Shown: positions 52,168 through 62,400, counted from the first letter of the stretch. The stretch: DNA of 64,000 nt from JAUIET01 sp045106985 (GCA_045106985.1 JBGCFQ010000020.1:62001-126000); one strand, 5' to 3'. Notes: a model not told the origin generated them from the sequence alone. Numbers and translations are program-made.

Positions 52168-53031
52168 CTAATGCAAAGTGGGCACAGATAAACTTTCTAA
52201 GCGCGAGATAGAATTTCTTATTTCGCTCAAACGTGGATGATCTGGACGCTCCTTACTGATTGACTGCAGATCGGCTGCAGCTGCTGAGTAACATTGCATA
52301 TGTTCAAGTATCGCCGCTCGATCATGCAACTCAGCCACATCCGTCGGAGATATCTTAAGTAGTAGGTTCACGAGCCTTAGTGCATCCGCATGCGCTTCTC
52401 TGTGCAGGTAACACTGCTTCAAATTGCGCAACATTCGCCGCATAAATGTCGAGTTATTTGCAGCGAAAAAGAACCTCTCTTGCAAAGAGGCTGATTCGCC
52501 ATATTGCCTGCGCAACATCTGCAAACAATCCTGCTTCGATACCGTGACGCCTCGAAAAGGATCCAGCAAAGCATATCGATCAGCCTGCGCCCCGCCTTGT
52601 AAGCTCTTGGGTGCCCCATCGTAAATGGCCACTAGAAAGTGTCCCGGAAAAGCGACACCATTCGCCATCCACCCCACGCTACGAGCGGCATGCAGGTAGA
52701 TGAAAGCCAAAGTTATAGGAATACCTCGCCGCGTTCGCAGAACAGTGTCGATATTACTATTGGCAGGGCTATAGTAGTCTTCCGAATTTCCAGAAAAACC
52801 TTGCTCATGCCCGATGACGCGACAGAGTTCTTCAGCACGCTGTTGCGAGACAGAATGGTCACATAAACGAGTCTGGATTTGCAGATTTACCGCGTCGAGC
52901 CGCGCTTCGCAGGCTTCAATATTGAGGTTTTTTTGCTCCAATTTAGCCAACAGTATCAGCATATCGTGCAGGTCAGGATGCTCCTGCCCTGAGAGAACGG
53001 TATCAACAAAACGTTGCTCGAAATCTGACAT
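52168..53031 (-). CDS. SirB1-like protein, transglutaminase-like fold with TPR tail
   Basis: 287 residues. The Transglut_core2/SirB1 segment is NIDTVLRTRRGIPITLAFIYLHAARSVGW followed by VAFPGHFLVAIY, the conserved pattern with His in PGHF. A C-terminal helical region (about 215-285) is TPR-like. The catalytic Cys of transglutaminases is not evident at its usual place, so it may be non-enzymatic. In many Gammaproteobacteria SirB1 sits next to prmC; here it follows the DUF3501 gene by 41 bp and ends the rubrerythrin gene group. Confidence 0.85.
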   Translation of the reverse strand: MSDFEQRFVDTVLSGQEHPDLHDMLILLAKLEQKNLNIEACEARLDAVNLQIQTRLCDHSVSQQRAEELCRVIGHEQGFSGNSEDYYSPANSNIDTVLRTRRGIPITLAFIYLHAARSVGWMANGVAFPGHFLVAIYDGAPKSLQGGAQADRYALLDPFRGVTVSKQDCLQMLRRQYGESASLQERFFFAANNSTFMRRMLRNLKQCYLHREAHADALRLVNLLLKISPTDVAELHDRAAILEHMQCYSAAAADLQSISKERPDHPRLSEIRNSISRLESLSVPTLH

Positions 53032-53072
53032 TTTTACTCTTTACTCTCTACAACCGAGCGTTTGAGCGTAGC

Positions 53073-53663
53073 TTAGAGGGAATGAAAATCCTTAGCCAGT
53101 GCAGCGACGGTTTCATCCTGCAGCACAACCATATGGGCGTATTGCGGATGACTGAAGCCAATCACAACCTGAGTACCTGCAATGAAATCACGGATTTGAG
53201 CCTTCGTGAAGGCAAAATGTATAAATTGTACAGAAGAAGCCTTTCCATCTGCATTTGTGCGATCAACATCCTCCTCCGGCTTGCCTGCAACCTCATGTTC
53301 GCCAAAGCGCAGAAACATAGTCTCTTCAACGCCGCCAAGGCGGGCTAAAAAATTCGCACGGCGGATCGGCTCATCAATCTCGAACATCACTGTGCAGGAC
53401 AATTCGGTGCCATTCGGAATCATCGGGTTGTAAGCGGCTAACTCATCAGCAACCTGCTCATCGCCACCCTTTTCTATGTAAAGCATTTCCTGTACTTGAT
53501 ATAGCATGGTGTCGAAGCTTTCAAAGTAGCAACAAGCGACAGGCCCAATCTCTATTCTGCGTAACTTCTTCAACGCGATTATCTCCGCCTTTCGTTGAGG
53601 GCGAATATCCAAGTACGCCTGATAATCCAGTATGTCATTGCGGCTGATTTCAGTGTTAGCCAT
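53073..53663 (-). CDS. DUF3501 family protein
   Basis: A 196-residue protein of unknown function that I know as a frequent neighbour of a rubrerythrin and an iron-sulfur oxidoreductase. The core contains RNDILDYQAYLDIRPQRKAEIIALKKLRRIEIGPVACCYFE and FEIDEPIRRANFLARLGGVEETMFLRFG. The ATG at 53663 is chosen over a GTG at 53681 because GAGGA lies 8 nt before it; the GTG overlaps the stop of the upstream gene. It has an exposed CC pair but no recognisable cofactor site. Confidence 0.87.
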   Translation of the reverse strand: MANTEISRNDILDYQAYLDIRPQRKAEIIALKKLRRIEIGPVACCYFESFDTMLYQVQEMLYIEKGGDEQVADELAAYNPMIPNGTELSCTVMFEIDEPIRRANFLARLGGVEETMFLRFGEHEVAGKPEEDVDRTNADGKASSVQFIHFAFTKAQIRDFIAGTQVVIGFSHPQYAHMVVLQDETVAALAKDFHSL

Positions 53664-53677
53664 AGGTTTATCCTCGG

Positions 53678-54997
53678 TCACAAGCCATAAGCTTGCGATA
53701 ATAAAATTATTGGGTGACTCACGTGTTCAATAGAATTGTCGGGCGTCGCATCGTCAATAGCTTGTGCAATGTGGATGCCCGCTAAGGGACATTCAGACGT
53801 CACCACTTCGGATTCGTTTTTATGAATCTGCTTTACAACCGGTGCCGCCAGCTTTAACGCCGTTGTGTAGTTTTCTTCCATCACGCCCCAGCTACCACCA
53901 TGGCCTGAACACCGTTCAACTACAGCAACTTTTAATTCTGGAATTTTACGCAGGAGTTCCGCACCTTTATGGCCCATATTTTGCGCCCGCGCATGGCAGG
54001 CTATGTGCACGCTAACCGCCTTGGGAATCGGTTTCAAACCTTCCTCTAAATCTCCTAGGGACAGCAAGTATTCGGCAAGATCATAGCTGGACTTGGCTAG
54101 ACTGATTACGCTATCCGCATTAGGTACTATCAGTGGCCATTCAAATTTCAGCATCAGCGCACAGCTTGGCACCAAGGCAATAACGTCATAGCCCTCCTCT
54201 ATATAGGGTGAAAAACAGGCCGCCACATTTTTGGCCTTTCCGGCAACCGAGGCAATGTCACCCTTTTCTAACTGCGGCATGCCGCAGCACTCAGGGTGCA
54301 CAACTTCTGTTTGTACGCCTTGGAGTGCCAGCACTTTTCGGGCCGCCAACCCTATTTCGGTAACATTGTAATTGCCATAGCAAGTAGCGTACAACACAGC
54401 TTTACGGCCAAAGGCCACCCCTTGCTCGTTGACCACAATATCTTGTGTTTCAGAGGTCAGTGCTTTGGCGGCAAATTCGGGCAACTCGGCATCTTCGTGA
54501 ACACCGAGAACCCTATTAATCACAGGCCGGAGCAGCTTACTACTTCGATTGGTCGCTGCATTAGCCACACCCGACATTAGGGTGCCAAGCTTGCCATTCC
54601 TGTCTGTTTTAATCATCTGAGCTTCGCCAAATGGAAGCGATTTCTTTTGTCTCTCGACCGCGCGATGGCGCAGCATTAGGTGCGGAAAATCGAGATCAAA
54701 CTCATGAGGCGGAACATAGGGACATTTCGCCATAAAGCACATATCACACATTGTGCAGGCGTCGACAACAGGTGCAAAGTCTTTGCTATCGACTGTATCT
54801 AATTCGCCACTCTCAGACTCATCAACCAAGTCGAATAGTTTGGGAAAGCTATCACATAAATTGAAACAACGACGGCAGCCGTGGCAAATATCAAATACCC
54901 GGCGGGTTTCTTCATCGAGTAGTTTCTCGTCGTAAAACTCGTCGGTTTCCCAAGCCAAGGGATGCCTAACAGGCGCGTCTAAACTGCCTTCTCGCAT
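53678..54997 (-). CDS. Heterodisulfide reductase/GlpC-type iron-sulfur oxidoreductase
   Basis: 439 residues. Two 4Fe-4S motifs stand near the N terminus: CHGCRRCFNLCDSFP (38-52) and CTMCDMCFMAKCPYVPP (81-97). Two CCG-type domains follow, the first with HPECCGMPQ and the second with CSGHGGSWG, a variant of the CCG motif. Such proteins carry electrons between a membrane or flavin donor and a thiol or peroxide acceptor. AGAGGTAAGC precedes ATG 54997. A hairpin terminator lies between it and the rubrerythrin gene. It overlaps the DUF3501 frame only if the latter's GTG is used. Confidence 0.9.
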   Translation of the reverse strand: MREGSLDAPVRHPLAWETDEFYDEKLLDEETRRVFDICHGCRRCFNLCDSFPKLFDLVDESESGELDTVDSKDFAPVVDACTMCDMCFMAKCPYVPPHEFDLDFPHLMLRHRAVERQKKSLPFGEAQMIKTDRNGKLGTLMSGVANAATNRSSKLLRPVINRVLGVHEDAELPEFAAKALTSETQDIVVNEQGVAFGRKAVLYATCYGNYNVTEIGLAARKVLALQGVQTEVVHPECCGMPQLEKGDIASVAGKAKNVAACFSPYIEEGYDVIALVPSCALMLKFEWPLIVPNADSVISLAKSSYDLAEYLLSLGDLEEGLKPIPKAVSVHIACHARAQNMGHKGAELLRKIPELKVAVVERCSGHGGSWGVMEENYTTALKLAAPVVKQIHKNESEVVTSECPLAGIHIAQAIDDATPDNSIEHVSHPIILLSQAYGL

Positions 54998-55009
54998 GCT
55001 TACCTCTAA

Positions 55010-55050
55010 GAGATGAAAAAGAAACGGGAGCCCACTATGGGTGAGCTCCC
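55010..55050 (-). terminator. Rho-independent terminator or attenuator after the rubrerythrin gene
   Basis: GGGAGC (55026-55031) pairs with GCTCCC (55045-55050), and CAC/GTG pairs extend the stem after one mismatch, around a TATGG loop. On the minus strand it is followed by GTTTCTTTTTC (55025-55015). It lies 72 bp after the rubrerythrin stop and 29 bp before the iron-sulfur gene start. It probably reduces transcription into the downstream genes. Confidence 0.8.
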
Positions 55051-55121
55051 TTCAGACTTATCGTTCAACATTCGCCTCACTCTGTGAGGGCTTGCTAACA
55101 AGCCTGGGCGGTTTTTGAAAC

Positions 55122-55541
55122 TTACGCGTCTAGATTGTCCAAGGCTTTCTGGAAACGTCCAGCGTGGCTTTTTTCAGCTTTAGCCAAAGTCTCAAACCAG
55201 TCAGCAATTTCGTCAAAGCCTTCTTCTCGAGCTGTTCTGGCCATACCAGGGTACATATCTGTATATTCATGAGTTTCACCAGCAACAGCGGCCGCCAGGT
55301 TGTTCGCAGTAGAACCTATAGGCAGGCCTGTAGCCGGGTCGCCAGTCTCTTCTAAAAACTCCAAGTGACCATGGGCGTGACCGGTTTCACCTTCGGCAGT
55401 AGAACGAAAAACAGTGGACACGTCGTTGTAGCCTTCTACATCGGCTTTTTGGGCGAAATAAAGGTAGCGTCGATTAGCCTGGCTTTCGCCGGCAAAAGCC
55501 GCTTTTAGATTGTCTTCAGTTTTGCTGCCTTGTAGCGACAT
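55122..55541 (-). CDS. Rubrerythrin-family diiron protein lacking the rubredoxin domain
   Basis: A 139-residue four-helix diiron protein. FAGESQANRRYLYFAQKA supplies the first Glu, AEGETGHAHGHLEFL the E..H ligands, and VAGETHEYTDMYPGMARTA and LAKAEKSHAGRFQKALD the second set. Rubrerythrins reduce hydrogen peroxide; this one lacks the C-terminal rubredoxin Cys4 domain (full length about 190), so it needs another electron donor. The iron-sulfur protein encoded next is a natural candidate. A terminator follows it. The 214 bp before it probably holds its promoter. Confidence 0.92.
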   Translation of the reverse strand: MSLQGSKTEDNLKAAFAGESQANRRYLYFAQKADVEGYNDVSTVFRSTAEGETGHAHGHLEFLEETGDPATGLPIGSTANNLAAAVAGETHEYTDMYPGMARTAREEGFDEIADWFETLAKAEKSHAGRFQKALDNLDA

Positions 55542-55755
55542 GAAATTCTCCTAGTCTACTATTGCGTTAGCGCTTACACGCCATTGGTTAAAACTTATGG
55601 TTACTTAAAATAATTGCACTAGAGCTTGGCCTAGAATGTATGAGATTAAGCGAGTCATGAACAGCTGTCAACGGCTTAGAACCCTTCTAACTTCGGCCTT
55701 AAGAAGCTGACATTGCCAAGCGGCTATCACGAAGACAGAACCACGCTAACAGCGT

Positions 55756-56166
55756 TCAGGATATGCGTACAACGATATCAACACTGCGTATTTTCTTACC
55801 TTCCGGAGCCGCTGGCAACCGGGTACAGCTGATGTCCTCAAGCGGCACATCAATTAAGGCTTGCAGGTTTTCGTCGTAAAAGTGATGGTGCTCGGTATTA
55901 TTGGTATCAAAATAGGTTTTGCCGGGCTCTATAGCCAATCTCACGAGCAAACCGCAGTCAGTAAATTGATTGAGAGTATTGTAGACCGTCGCCAAGGACA
56001 CGCTAATTCCTGCTTGCCGGGTTTCCAAATGCAAAGATTCAGCCGTCAGATGCCTGTCCCCCTGCGACATCAGCAGATGAAGCAGCTCAATGCGCTGCCG
56101 AGTTGGACGTAACCCAACCGCTTTTAGCGCGTCTCTCTCTTGCTCGAAATCTTTAGTGTTTTGCAT
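55756..56166 (-). CDS. Fur-family regulator, Irr/PerR-like
   Basis: A 136-residue winged-helix repressor. The N-terminal DNA-binding domain has GLRPTRQRIELLHLLM and ISVSLATVYNTLNQFTDCGLLVRL. The metal-binding part reads YFDTNNTEHHHFYDE, with the HHHFY pattern and lack of CxxC pairs reminiscent of alphaproteobacterial Irr. Structural zinc Cys of Fur are absent. I take the ATG at 56166 over a GTG 16 codons upstream. The target is probably the rubrerythrin gene, 214 bp downstream on the same strand, but no operator could be identified. PerR-like function is an alternative. Confidence 0.87.
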   Translation of the reverse strand: MQNTKDFEQERDALKAVGLRPTRQRIELLHLLMSQGDRHLTAESLHLETRQAGISVSLATVYNTLNQFTDCGLLVRLAIEPGKTYFDTNNTEHHHFYDENLQALIDVPLEDISCTRLPAAPEGKKIRSVDIVVRIS

Positions 56167-56240
56167 ACTACTTAGTTGCCTTATACGTCCTGTGGCATTT
56201 GACTTAGTATACACAGTGGCTGCTTATTTTTCAGGCTCTT

Positions 56241-58268
56241 TCACTCAGCCTCAAATAGCTTTAATAAAGCTTCTTCGTCCAGGACTGGAACGCCTAATTT
56301 TTCAGCCTTCGCTAGCTTTGAACCGGCTTTATCGCCTGCAACAAGAGCAGTAGTTTTGGCCGATACGGAACCAGTAATCTTGGCGCCTAACGCTTGCAAG
56401 CGCTTTTTTGCCTGCTCTCGCGACATTGATTCTAGAGTCCCCGTGAGCACATAAGTGCTGCCCTTCAAAGGCAGCTGCCGCTCGTCAATGGCGGCGTCTG
56501 CAATGTCTGGCCAGCTAATACCTGCCGCGAGCAAATCAGACAAAACCTGAATATTACTCTCAAGTGAGAAAAAACGACTGACGTAGCGCGCGACGATTGG
56601 GCCTACATCATCCACCTCAAGCAGCTCTTCTTCACTGGCTGAGCGCAGCTTTTCCAGCGACCCATAATATTGAGCAAGGTTCGCGGCCGTCGTTTCGCCA
56701 ACTTCCCGTATTCCCAAGGCGAACAAAAAACGGGCGAAGCTTGTGGCTTTACTTTTCTCAATACCATTTAGCAAATTGCTCGCCGACTTCTCGGCCATCC
56801 GCTCAAGTCCTATTAATGCATCAAGTTGCAGTGAATATAGATCCGCAGCAGTATCCAGCAAGCTCGCATCAACCAGTTGCTCAACCAGCTTGTCACCTAA
56901 ACCATCGATATCCATGGCCTTACGCGATGCGAAATGCTTGATTGCCTCCTTGCGCTGCGCCGCACAAACTAAACCTCCTGTGCAACGATAGACCGCTGCA
57001 TCTTGTTCACGCTCTACAGAGGAGTTGCAGACCGGACAGTTAGCTGGAGCTTGTATTTTTTTGCTAGACTTTAAGCGTTTGCTCTTAACGACCTGCACTA
57101 CTTGAGGAATGACGTCGCCAGCACGACGCACCACGACGGTGTCGCCCGCTCGTACATCAAGCCGTTCAACTTCATCCATATTGTGCAAGGTCGCATTGCT
57201 TACAGTCACCCCGCCAACGAAAACGGGCTCCAATCTTGCTACAGGAGTAACTGCGCCAGTGCGACCAACTTGAAACTCAACATCAATCAAGCGGGTCATT
57301 TCTTCCTGTGCAGGAAATTTGTGGGCCGCTGCCCACCGAGGCGCTCGCGACACAAAACCTAGTTGTTTTTGTAATTCTACGCTGTCAACTTTATACACGA
57401 TGCCATCAATCTCATACGCTAAGCTGGCGCGCTTGGCTGCCATCATCAAATAGTACTCGTAGCAAGCGTCTACATTTTCTACTCGTTGTATCTCTGGGTT
57501 AATTTTAAAGCCAAGAGAGCCAAGGTACTCAAGCGTTGCAAATTGAGAGACCGGCTCCTCCCCGCCCTCCATTGCTCCCATAGCGTAGCAATAAATATCC
57601 AGCGGCCGCTTAGCCGTCAGGCTTGAATCCAATTGGCGTAAACTGCCTGCCGCCGCGTTACGTGGATTAACAAAGGGCTTTTCGCCAAGGCCCACAGCCT
57701 CTTCGTTAAACGAGTTAAAGCCGCTCAGCGGCATAAATATTTCCCCGCGCACTTCCAATAAAGCAGGGTACGATCCATGAAGCTGTAAAGGCACTGAGGC
57801 AATAGTTCGCACATTTGCTGAAATATCTTCTCCCTTTCGACCATCACCGCGCGTTGCAGCACGCTCAAATCGACCATTGCGATACAACAGGCTAACAGCG
57901 ATACCATCCAGCTTTGGCTCACAGGTATAGGGGATTTCAATATCGAGTTTGAGGCGATCTAGTAGACGTTGATTAAAAGCATGTAGCTCTTCTTCACTAA
58001 ACACATTGTCCAGCGACAGCATTGGCAATAAATGCTCAATACTCTTAAATTCATCAAGAATTGGCGCCCCTACTCTTTGCGTGGGAGAATTAGGATCAAA
58101 GTGTTGCGGGTGACTCGCTTCCAGAGCCTGAAGCTCGCGTAACAAGCGATCGTATTCACTGTCGGGAATCTGAGGAGCATCTAAGACGTGGTAGTGGTGA
58201 TTATGCTCATGCAATTGCAACCGAAGTTGCTCAATTCGATCTAGCTCGGCTGCTGAGCTGTTTGCCAT
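56241..58268 (-). CDS. ligA: NAD-dependent DNA ligase
   Basis: Seals nicks in DNA using NAD. 675 residues of canonical plan: the Ia NMN domain with HHYHVLDAPQIPDSEYD, active-site Lys119 in CEPKLDGIAV, the OB domain, a zinc finger starting CPVC and ending in ...CTGGLVC, helix-hairpin-helix repeats, and a C-terminal BRCT (LPLKGSTYVLTGTLESMSREQ). It sits 50 bp after zipA, in the conserved smc-zipA-ligA order. Confidence 0.97.
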   Translation of the reverse strand: MANSSAAELDRIEQLRLQLHEHNHHYHVLDAPQIPDSEYDRLLRELQALEASHPQHFDPNSPTQRVGAPILDEFKSIEHLLPMLSLDNVFSEEELHAFNQRLLDRLKLDIEIPYTCEPKLDGIAVSLLYRNGRFERAATRGDGRKGEDISANVRTIASVPLQLHGSYPALLEVRGEIFMPLSGFNSFNEEAVGLGEKPFVNPRNAAAGSLRQLDSSLTAKRPLDIYCYAMGAMEGGEEPVSQFATLEYLGSLGFKINPEIQRVENVDACYEYYLMMAAKRASLAYEIDGIVYKVDSVELQKQLGFVSRAPRWAAAHKFPAQEEMTRLIDVEFQVGRTGAVTPVARLEPVFVGGVTVSNATLHNMDEVERLDVRAGDTVVVRRAGDVIPQVVQVVKSKRLKSSKKIQAPANCPVCNSSVEREQDAAVYRCTGGLVCAAQRKEAIKHFASRKAMDIDGLGDKLVEQLVDASLLDTAADLYSLQLDALIGLERMAEKSASNLLNGIEKSKATSFARFLFALGIREVGETTAANLAQYYGSLEKLRSASEEELLEVDDVGPIVARYVSRFFSLESNIQVLSDLLAAGISWPDIADAAIDERQLPLKGSTYVLTGTLESMSREQAKKRLQALGAKITGSVSAKTTALVAGDKAGSKLAKAEKLGVPVLDEEALLKLFEAE

Positions 58269-58317
58269 AGTTGAAAACCAGTTACGAAAGTTAAGCCGGA
58301 AAGCTAGACTGCTTCAG

Positions 58318-59394
58318 CTACACACTCATGGTCAGTTGGCGACGCTCAAACTCTTGAACGCGCTGACGGTAATGCGACAAAGTTTGCGTCGTCATAGCGC
58401 TTCGGACTTCATCCTTCAAATCACCGTCTAAGTTTCTGACAATACAGTTTGCAGTTTCTACCATATAGTCAAAAGCTTTCAATGGGTCTTCTGGCCCAGG
58501 CAAGCTAAGAAAGAAACACACGCCTGGAGTTTGAAATGACTCAATGGTGTTTAGGTCGAACACTCCCGGCTCAACAATATTAGCCATACTAAACTGTACA
58601 GGACCGGTGCCGTTTTTATATTCGTGCCGGTGAAATATATTGCGTTTACCAAAACGCAAATCGCAGGCTAGCAGTATCTGTAATAAATCAGCGCCGTTAA
58701 ACCCGTCCTCATTTTTCGCTAGCACATAAACTGCAAGAAACTCTTCCGCCACACTGTAATCAAGCGTTGGCTGTTTGGAAGGGGCCGGTTGAAATTCTTT
58801 AATTTCGGCAGCTTGTTTGGTATTTGCCCGCTTATCTTTAACGACTTTGGCTTTGACTCTTTCTGCGAGTTCTTCATGCTTAGCTTGCTGGGCCTGTTGT
58901 GGGGAAAAGCGACGCGCAGAATCGTCATTTGCAGACGCAGACTTCTCCACTTCATAAACATCTATCGCTTCACCAAGGTCCGGCTCAATTCTGTCTCGCT
59001 CCGGAACACCTTCTGAAATACTTTTGGACGCCGCAGAATTACTTAAGGCCGCACTAGCGAAAGCCGTTGTCTTTTCCTGGATTTTTTCGGGTACGGATTT
59101 TCTTGTCTTAGCTGGCTTTTGCTGAGCTTTCTTTTGCTCAACCTTTTTAGCCACTCGACTCGCTGCCTTGATTTGTGCTGCTTCTGCTGCAGGCGAAATA
59201 ACGCGGGGTTTGCTTACTTCGCGATCAACAGGATCGACGTAGCTGTCTTCATCACAGACACCTCCACCCATCTTGAAAGCAACCCGGATGTGATTGCGCC
59301 GCTCTTCGCGCATTTTCCGTATGCCATCCAACAATACCGCGATCAATAACAGAACGCCGATAATGATCATCCATTCACGTATACCGAGTTCCAC
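58318..59394 (-). CDS. zipA: Cell division protein ZipA
   Basis: Anchors FtsZ to the inner membrane and recruits later division proteins. The 358 residues have one N-terminal helix (about 5-25, REWMIIIGVLLLIAVLLDGI) followed by a basic patch. A long Ala/Lys/Glu-rich disordered linker (60-210) leads to the C-terminal FtsZ-binding domain from about 215, with FLAVYVLAKNEDGFNGADLLQILLACDLRFG, IFHRHEY and VCFFLSLPGPEDPLKAFDYMVETA. It lies between smc and ligA; 98 bp separate it from smc. Confidence 0.95.
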   Translation of the reverse strand: MELGIREWMIIIGVLLLIAVLLDGIRKMREERRNHIRVAFKMGGGVCDEDSYVDPVDREVSKPRVISPAAEAAQIKAASRVAKKVEQKKAQQKPAKTRKSVPEKIQEKTTAFASAALSNSAASKSISEGVPERDRIEPDLGEAIDVYEVEKSASANDDSARRFSPQQAQQAKHEELAERVKAKVVKDKRANTKQAAEIKEFQPAPSKQPTLDYSVAEEFLAVYVLAKNEDGFNGADLLQILLACDLRFGKRNIFHRHEYKNGTGPVQFSMANIVEPGVFDLNTIESFQTPGVCFFLSLPGPEDPLKAFDYMVETANCIVRNLDGDLKDEVRSAMTTQTLSHYRQRVQEFERRQLTMSV

Positions 59395-59492
59395 CGATTG
59401 TTAGCCTCTGTCTTAGGTGTAGCCATTTAGGCTTTCAAGACCAGTATGCTAATCGAATTGGGCGTCCGTATGCAGTGCTTATGGAGTGAATA

Positions 59493-62400
59493 TTACACAG
59501 CCGCGAGCTGAACAGCTTCATCTACGTCTACGCTGACCAGCCGGGACACACCTGCTTCGTGCATGGTAACGCCCATTAACTGCTTCGCCATCTCCATCGC
59601 TATTTTATTATGCGAGATATAGATAAACTGAATTGACTTGGACATTTCTTCGACCATCCTTGCATATCGCCCAACGTTGGCATCATCAAGCGGCGCGTCA
59701 ACCTCATCGAGCATGCAGAATGGCGCTGGTCTCAATTGGAATATAGAGAACACCAGGGCAATTGCAGTGAGCGCTTTTTCACCACCTGAAAGCAGATGGA
59801 TTGTGCTATTACGCTTACCCGGCGGACGCGCCATTATCGCGATACCAGTGTCCAGTAAATCTTCTCCGGTCATCTCAAGATAGGCATGGCCACCGCCAAA
59901 CACTCGTGGAAACAACTCACCCAAACCACTATTAACCGCGTCAAACGTTTCTTTAAACAGACTGCGAGTCTCGCGATCAATTTTGCGAATAGCATTTTCT
60001 AAAGTAGTTAAGGCTGCCTGCAATTCATCGTTTTGAGTGTCGAGGTAGGTTTTACGTTCCAGCTGCTGGTCATACTCTTCTATCGCGGCTAAATTGATAG
60101 CGCCCAAACGCTGAATACGGTTACCCATACGCTCCAGCTCTTGCTGCCACACTGGCAATTCCGCCTCTTCTGGCAGGCCCTGCAATACATCCATCACTTC
60201 GTGCTGTGTCTCAGCCAACTGCTCTACCAAACCTTCTTGACGAACCTGCAGTGATTGAGTTTGCAAGCGCAGCTGCTCTAATCCGGAGCGAACCGCTTGC
60301 ACAGCTTGCTCCGCACTTGTGCGCTGCTCGTCCAGCTGCCGCATTTGCGATTCGACACTTTCAAGCGCCCTTCTCGCTTCGCCCAACTCATTTTCAACTC
60401 GCAGTCGTTGTTCGAGCTTCACCTCAAGCACCTCGGCACTTTCAGCCATAGGCATTTCAGACTCGGCCAAGGCTTCGCTTAAGGAAGAGCGCCTGGAATT
60501 CAGCTGCTCCGCCTGAATGCTCATGCGAGCGACAGACTGCTGCAATGAAGCAATTTCCGATTGCAAAGAGCGGCTTTGCATGGCCTGCTCGTGATGCTTG
60601 TCTTTTTTCAGGCGTGCATCTTCTCGGGCTCGCTCCAGGGCCGAACGCATCGCATCGCGACTGCTCAGCAACTCCGTTCGTTGGCCATCATTTTTTTCCA
60701 TCTCATCAAGCGCGTCCTGCAATTTCGATCTCGACTCAAATAAACGTTCCGCCTCTTCATCAAGCTGCCCTCGATTTTCACCAAGCTCTAAGCTAGCTCG
60801 CTCTTTACGCAGCGCAAACTCTTCAAGACGTACCCGCTTCGCACTAATTCTGGCTCTAATTTCGCCCTGCGAGCGCGCCGTTTCGGTTAGCTTACGTTGC
60901 TGAGAATCAAGCCCATGCTCCATCTCAAGTAGCGACTCTCCAGATTCTTTCACCCGAGCCTGCAATGCTCGCTCCTGCGTTTCATTTTCCTGCACCTGGC
61001 TTGTGAGTGTCTGCACCTCAGCCTGCCGAGACAGCACGCCAGCTTGGGCATCGTCGTCTCGAGCCAAGCGCAACCACGCGGCACCCAGCCACACTCCGTC
61101 GCGAGTAATAATGGACTCACCGGCACTTAAACTCTTGCGCGCTTGTAATGCTTGATCGAGCGTATCCGCTACGTGCACTCCATGAAGCAAATCGCTGACT
61201 TGGGCATCCACTCCACTGGTTAGCTTGTTTAACAAGCTGTTATTTACTCTAACCGGGCTTTCTGGCGGATTCGCGCTATCGTCAAGCAGCACTAAGTTAC
61301 CCGATTGAATTTGCGTTAGCTGATCCGCATATTGCTCTATAGAAGGCACTGCAATAGCCTGCAGGCAGTTACCCAGAACCGTTTCAAGGGCAACTTCCCA
61401 GCCAGATTCCACCTGCAAGGTTTCACCAAGCTTGCTATTTCCGGCAAAGCCTCGCAACTCCAACCACTCAGCACTCGCATTATTGCGCTGCCCAAGAGCA
61501 GCCGCTTGCAAGGCCTCCAATGAGGCCAGCTTGCCGCGCTGTTGCTGCAACTCGGAGCGCGTTGAATTGAGCTCGTTGTTTGTTTCGCGCAGATGCTGAC
61601 GCCGCTGCTCGATGTCACTGACCAGCGTTTCGTTTTCTTCGGTAAGCTGTTGAACCAACAGCTCAGCTATAGAAAGTTCACTGCCGAGACTGACCAAGTC
61701 CTCCTCGTCACCCGTGCTTACCAGATTACTCTGCTCTTCTTCCAGCCGATGTATACGCTGCTGAATGGTGCCCTGAGCCTGCTCAATATGCTGAATTCGG
61801 CTCTGCTCAACCTCTGCTGCCTGAGAAGCCTTGGCGGCCATTTGGTTAAATTCGTCCCAGCTCGCCTGCCAATCACGCATTTGCGCTTCCAAGGTGTGCA
61901 ATCCATCTCTGGCTTCTTGCTCTACTCTTTGCAGCTCACCAAGTTGCGGCTCAATGTCGGCAAGCGTTGAAATACTCACTTGTAACTTATGCTGATCGGC
62001 ATCCAGATGCGCGTTAATTTCTTCGCTGCTGCTGCTCGCCTGCTGCAAATCCACGCTCAGCTCTTTCAAACGATCCTTTTGATGCTGAATAGTTTGCTCT
62101 ATTCGTGCGATATCCGAACCTAAAGCGTAAAAACGGCTTTGAATTTCATTGAAGGCTTCATTGCTCTCAGTTAATTGGCTGCGGTTGGCTTCGATTTCAG
62201 CATCAACTGTTCTCTGTTGAGCAATTCCTGCCTCAAGCTTAATCTCTCGCTCAGTAATCGTATCGCGCTGTATTTTTCCTTGGTCTTCTAATTCTAACCA
62301 CTGCATGCTTTGCACTTGGGCTTTTAACAGGCGCTCTTCTTTCTTATATTCCTTGAACTTTGCAGCCGATTCAGACTGCCGCTTCAGAGTTTTCAGCTGC

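Noticed and set aside
53664..53681. GTG start for the DUF3501 gene
   Set aside because: It overlaps the preceding stop and has no ribosome-binding site of its own; GAGGA fits the ATG at 53663.
55542..55755. Fur/PerR/Irr operator before the rubrerythrin gene
   Set aside because: The region is AT-rich, but I could not find a convincing inverted repeat matching known Fur, PerR or Irr boxes.
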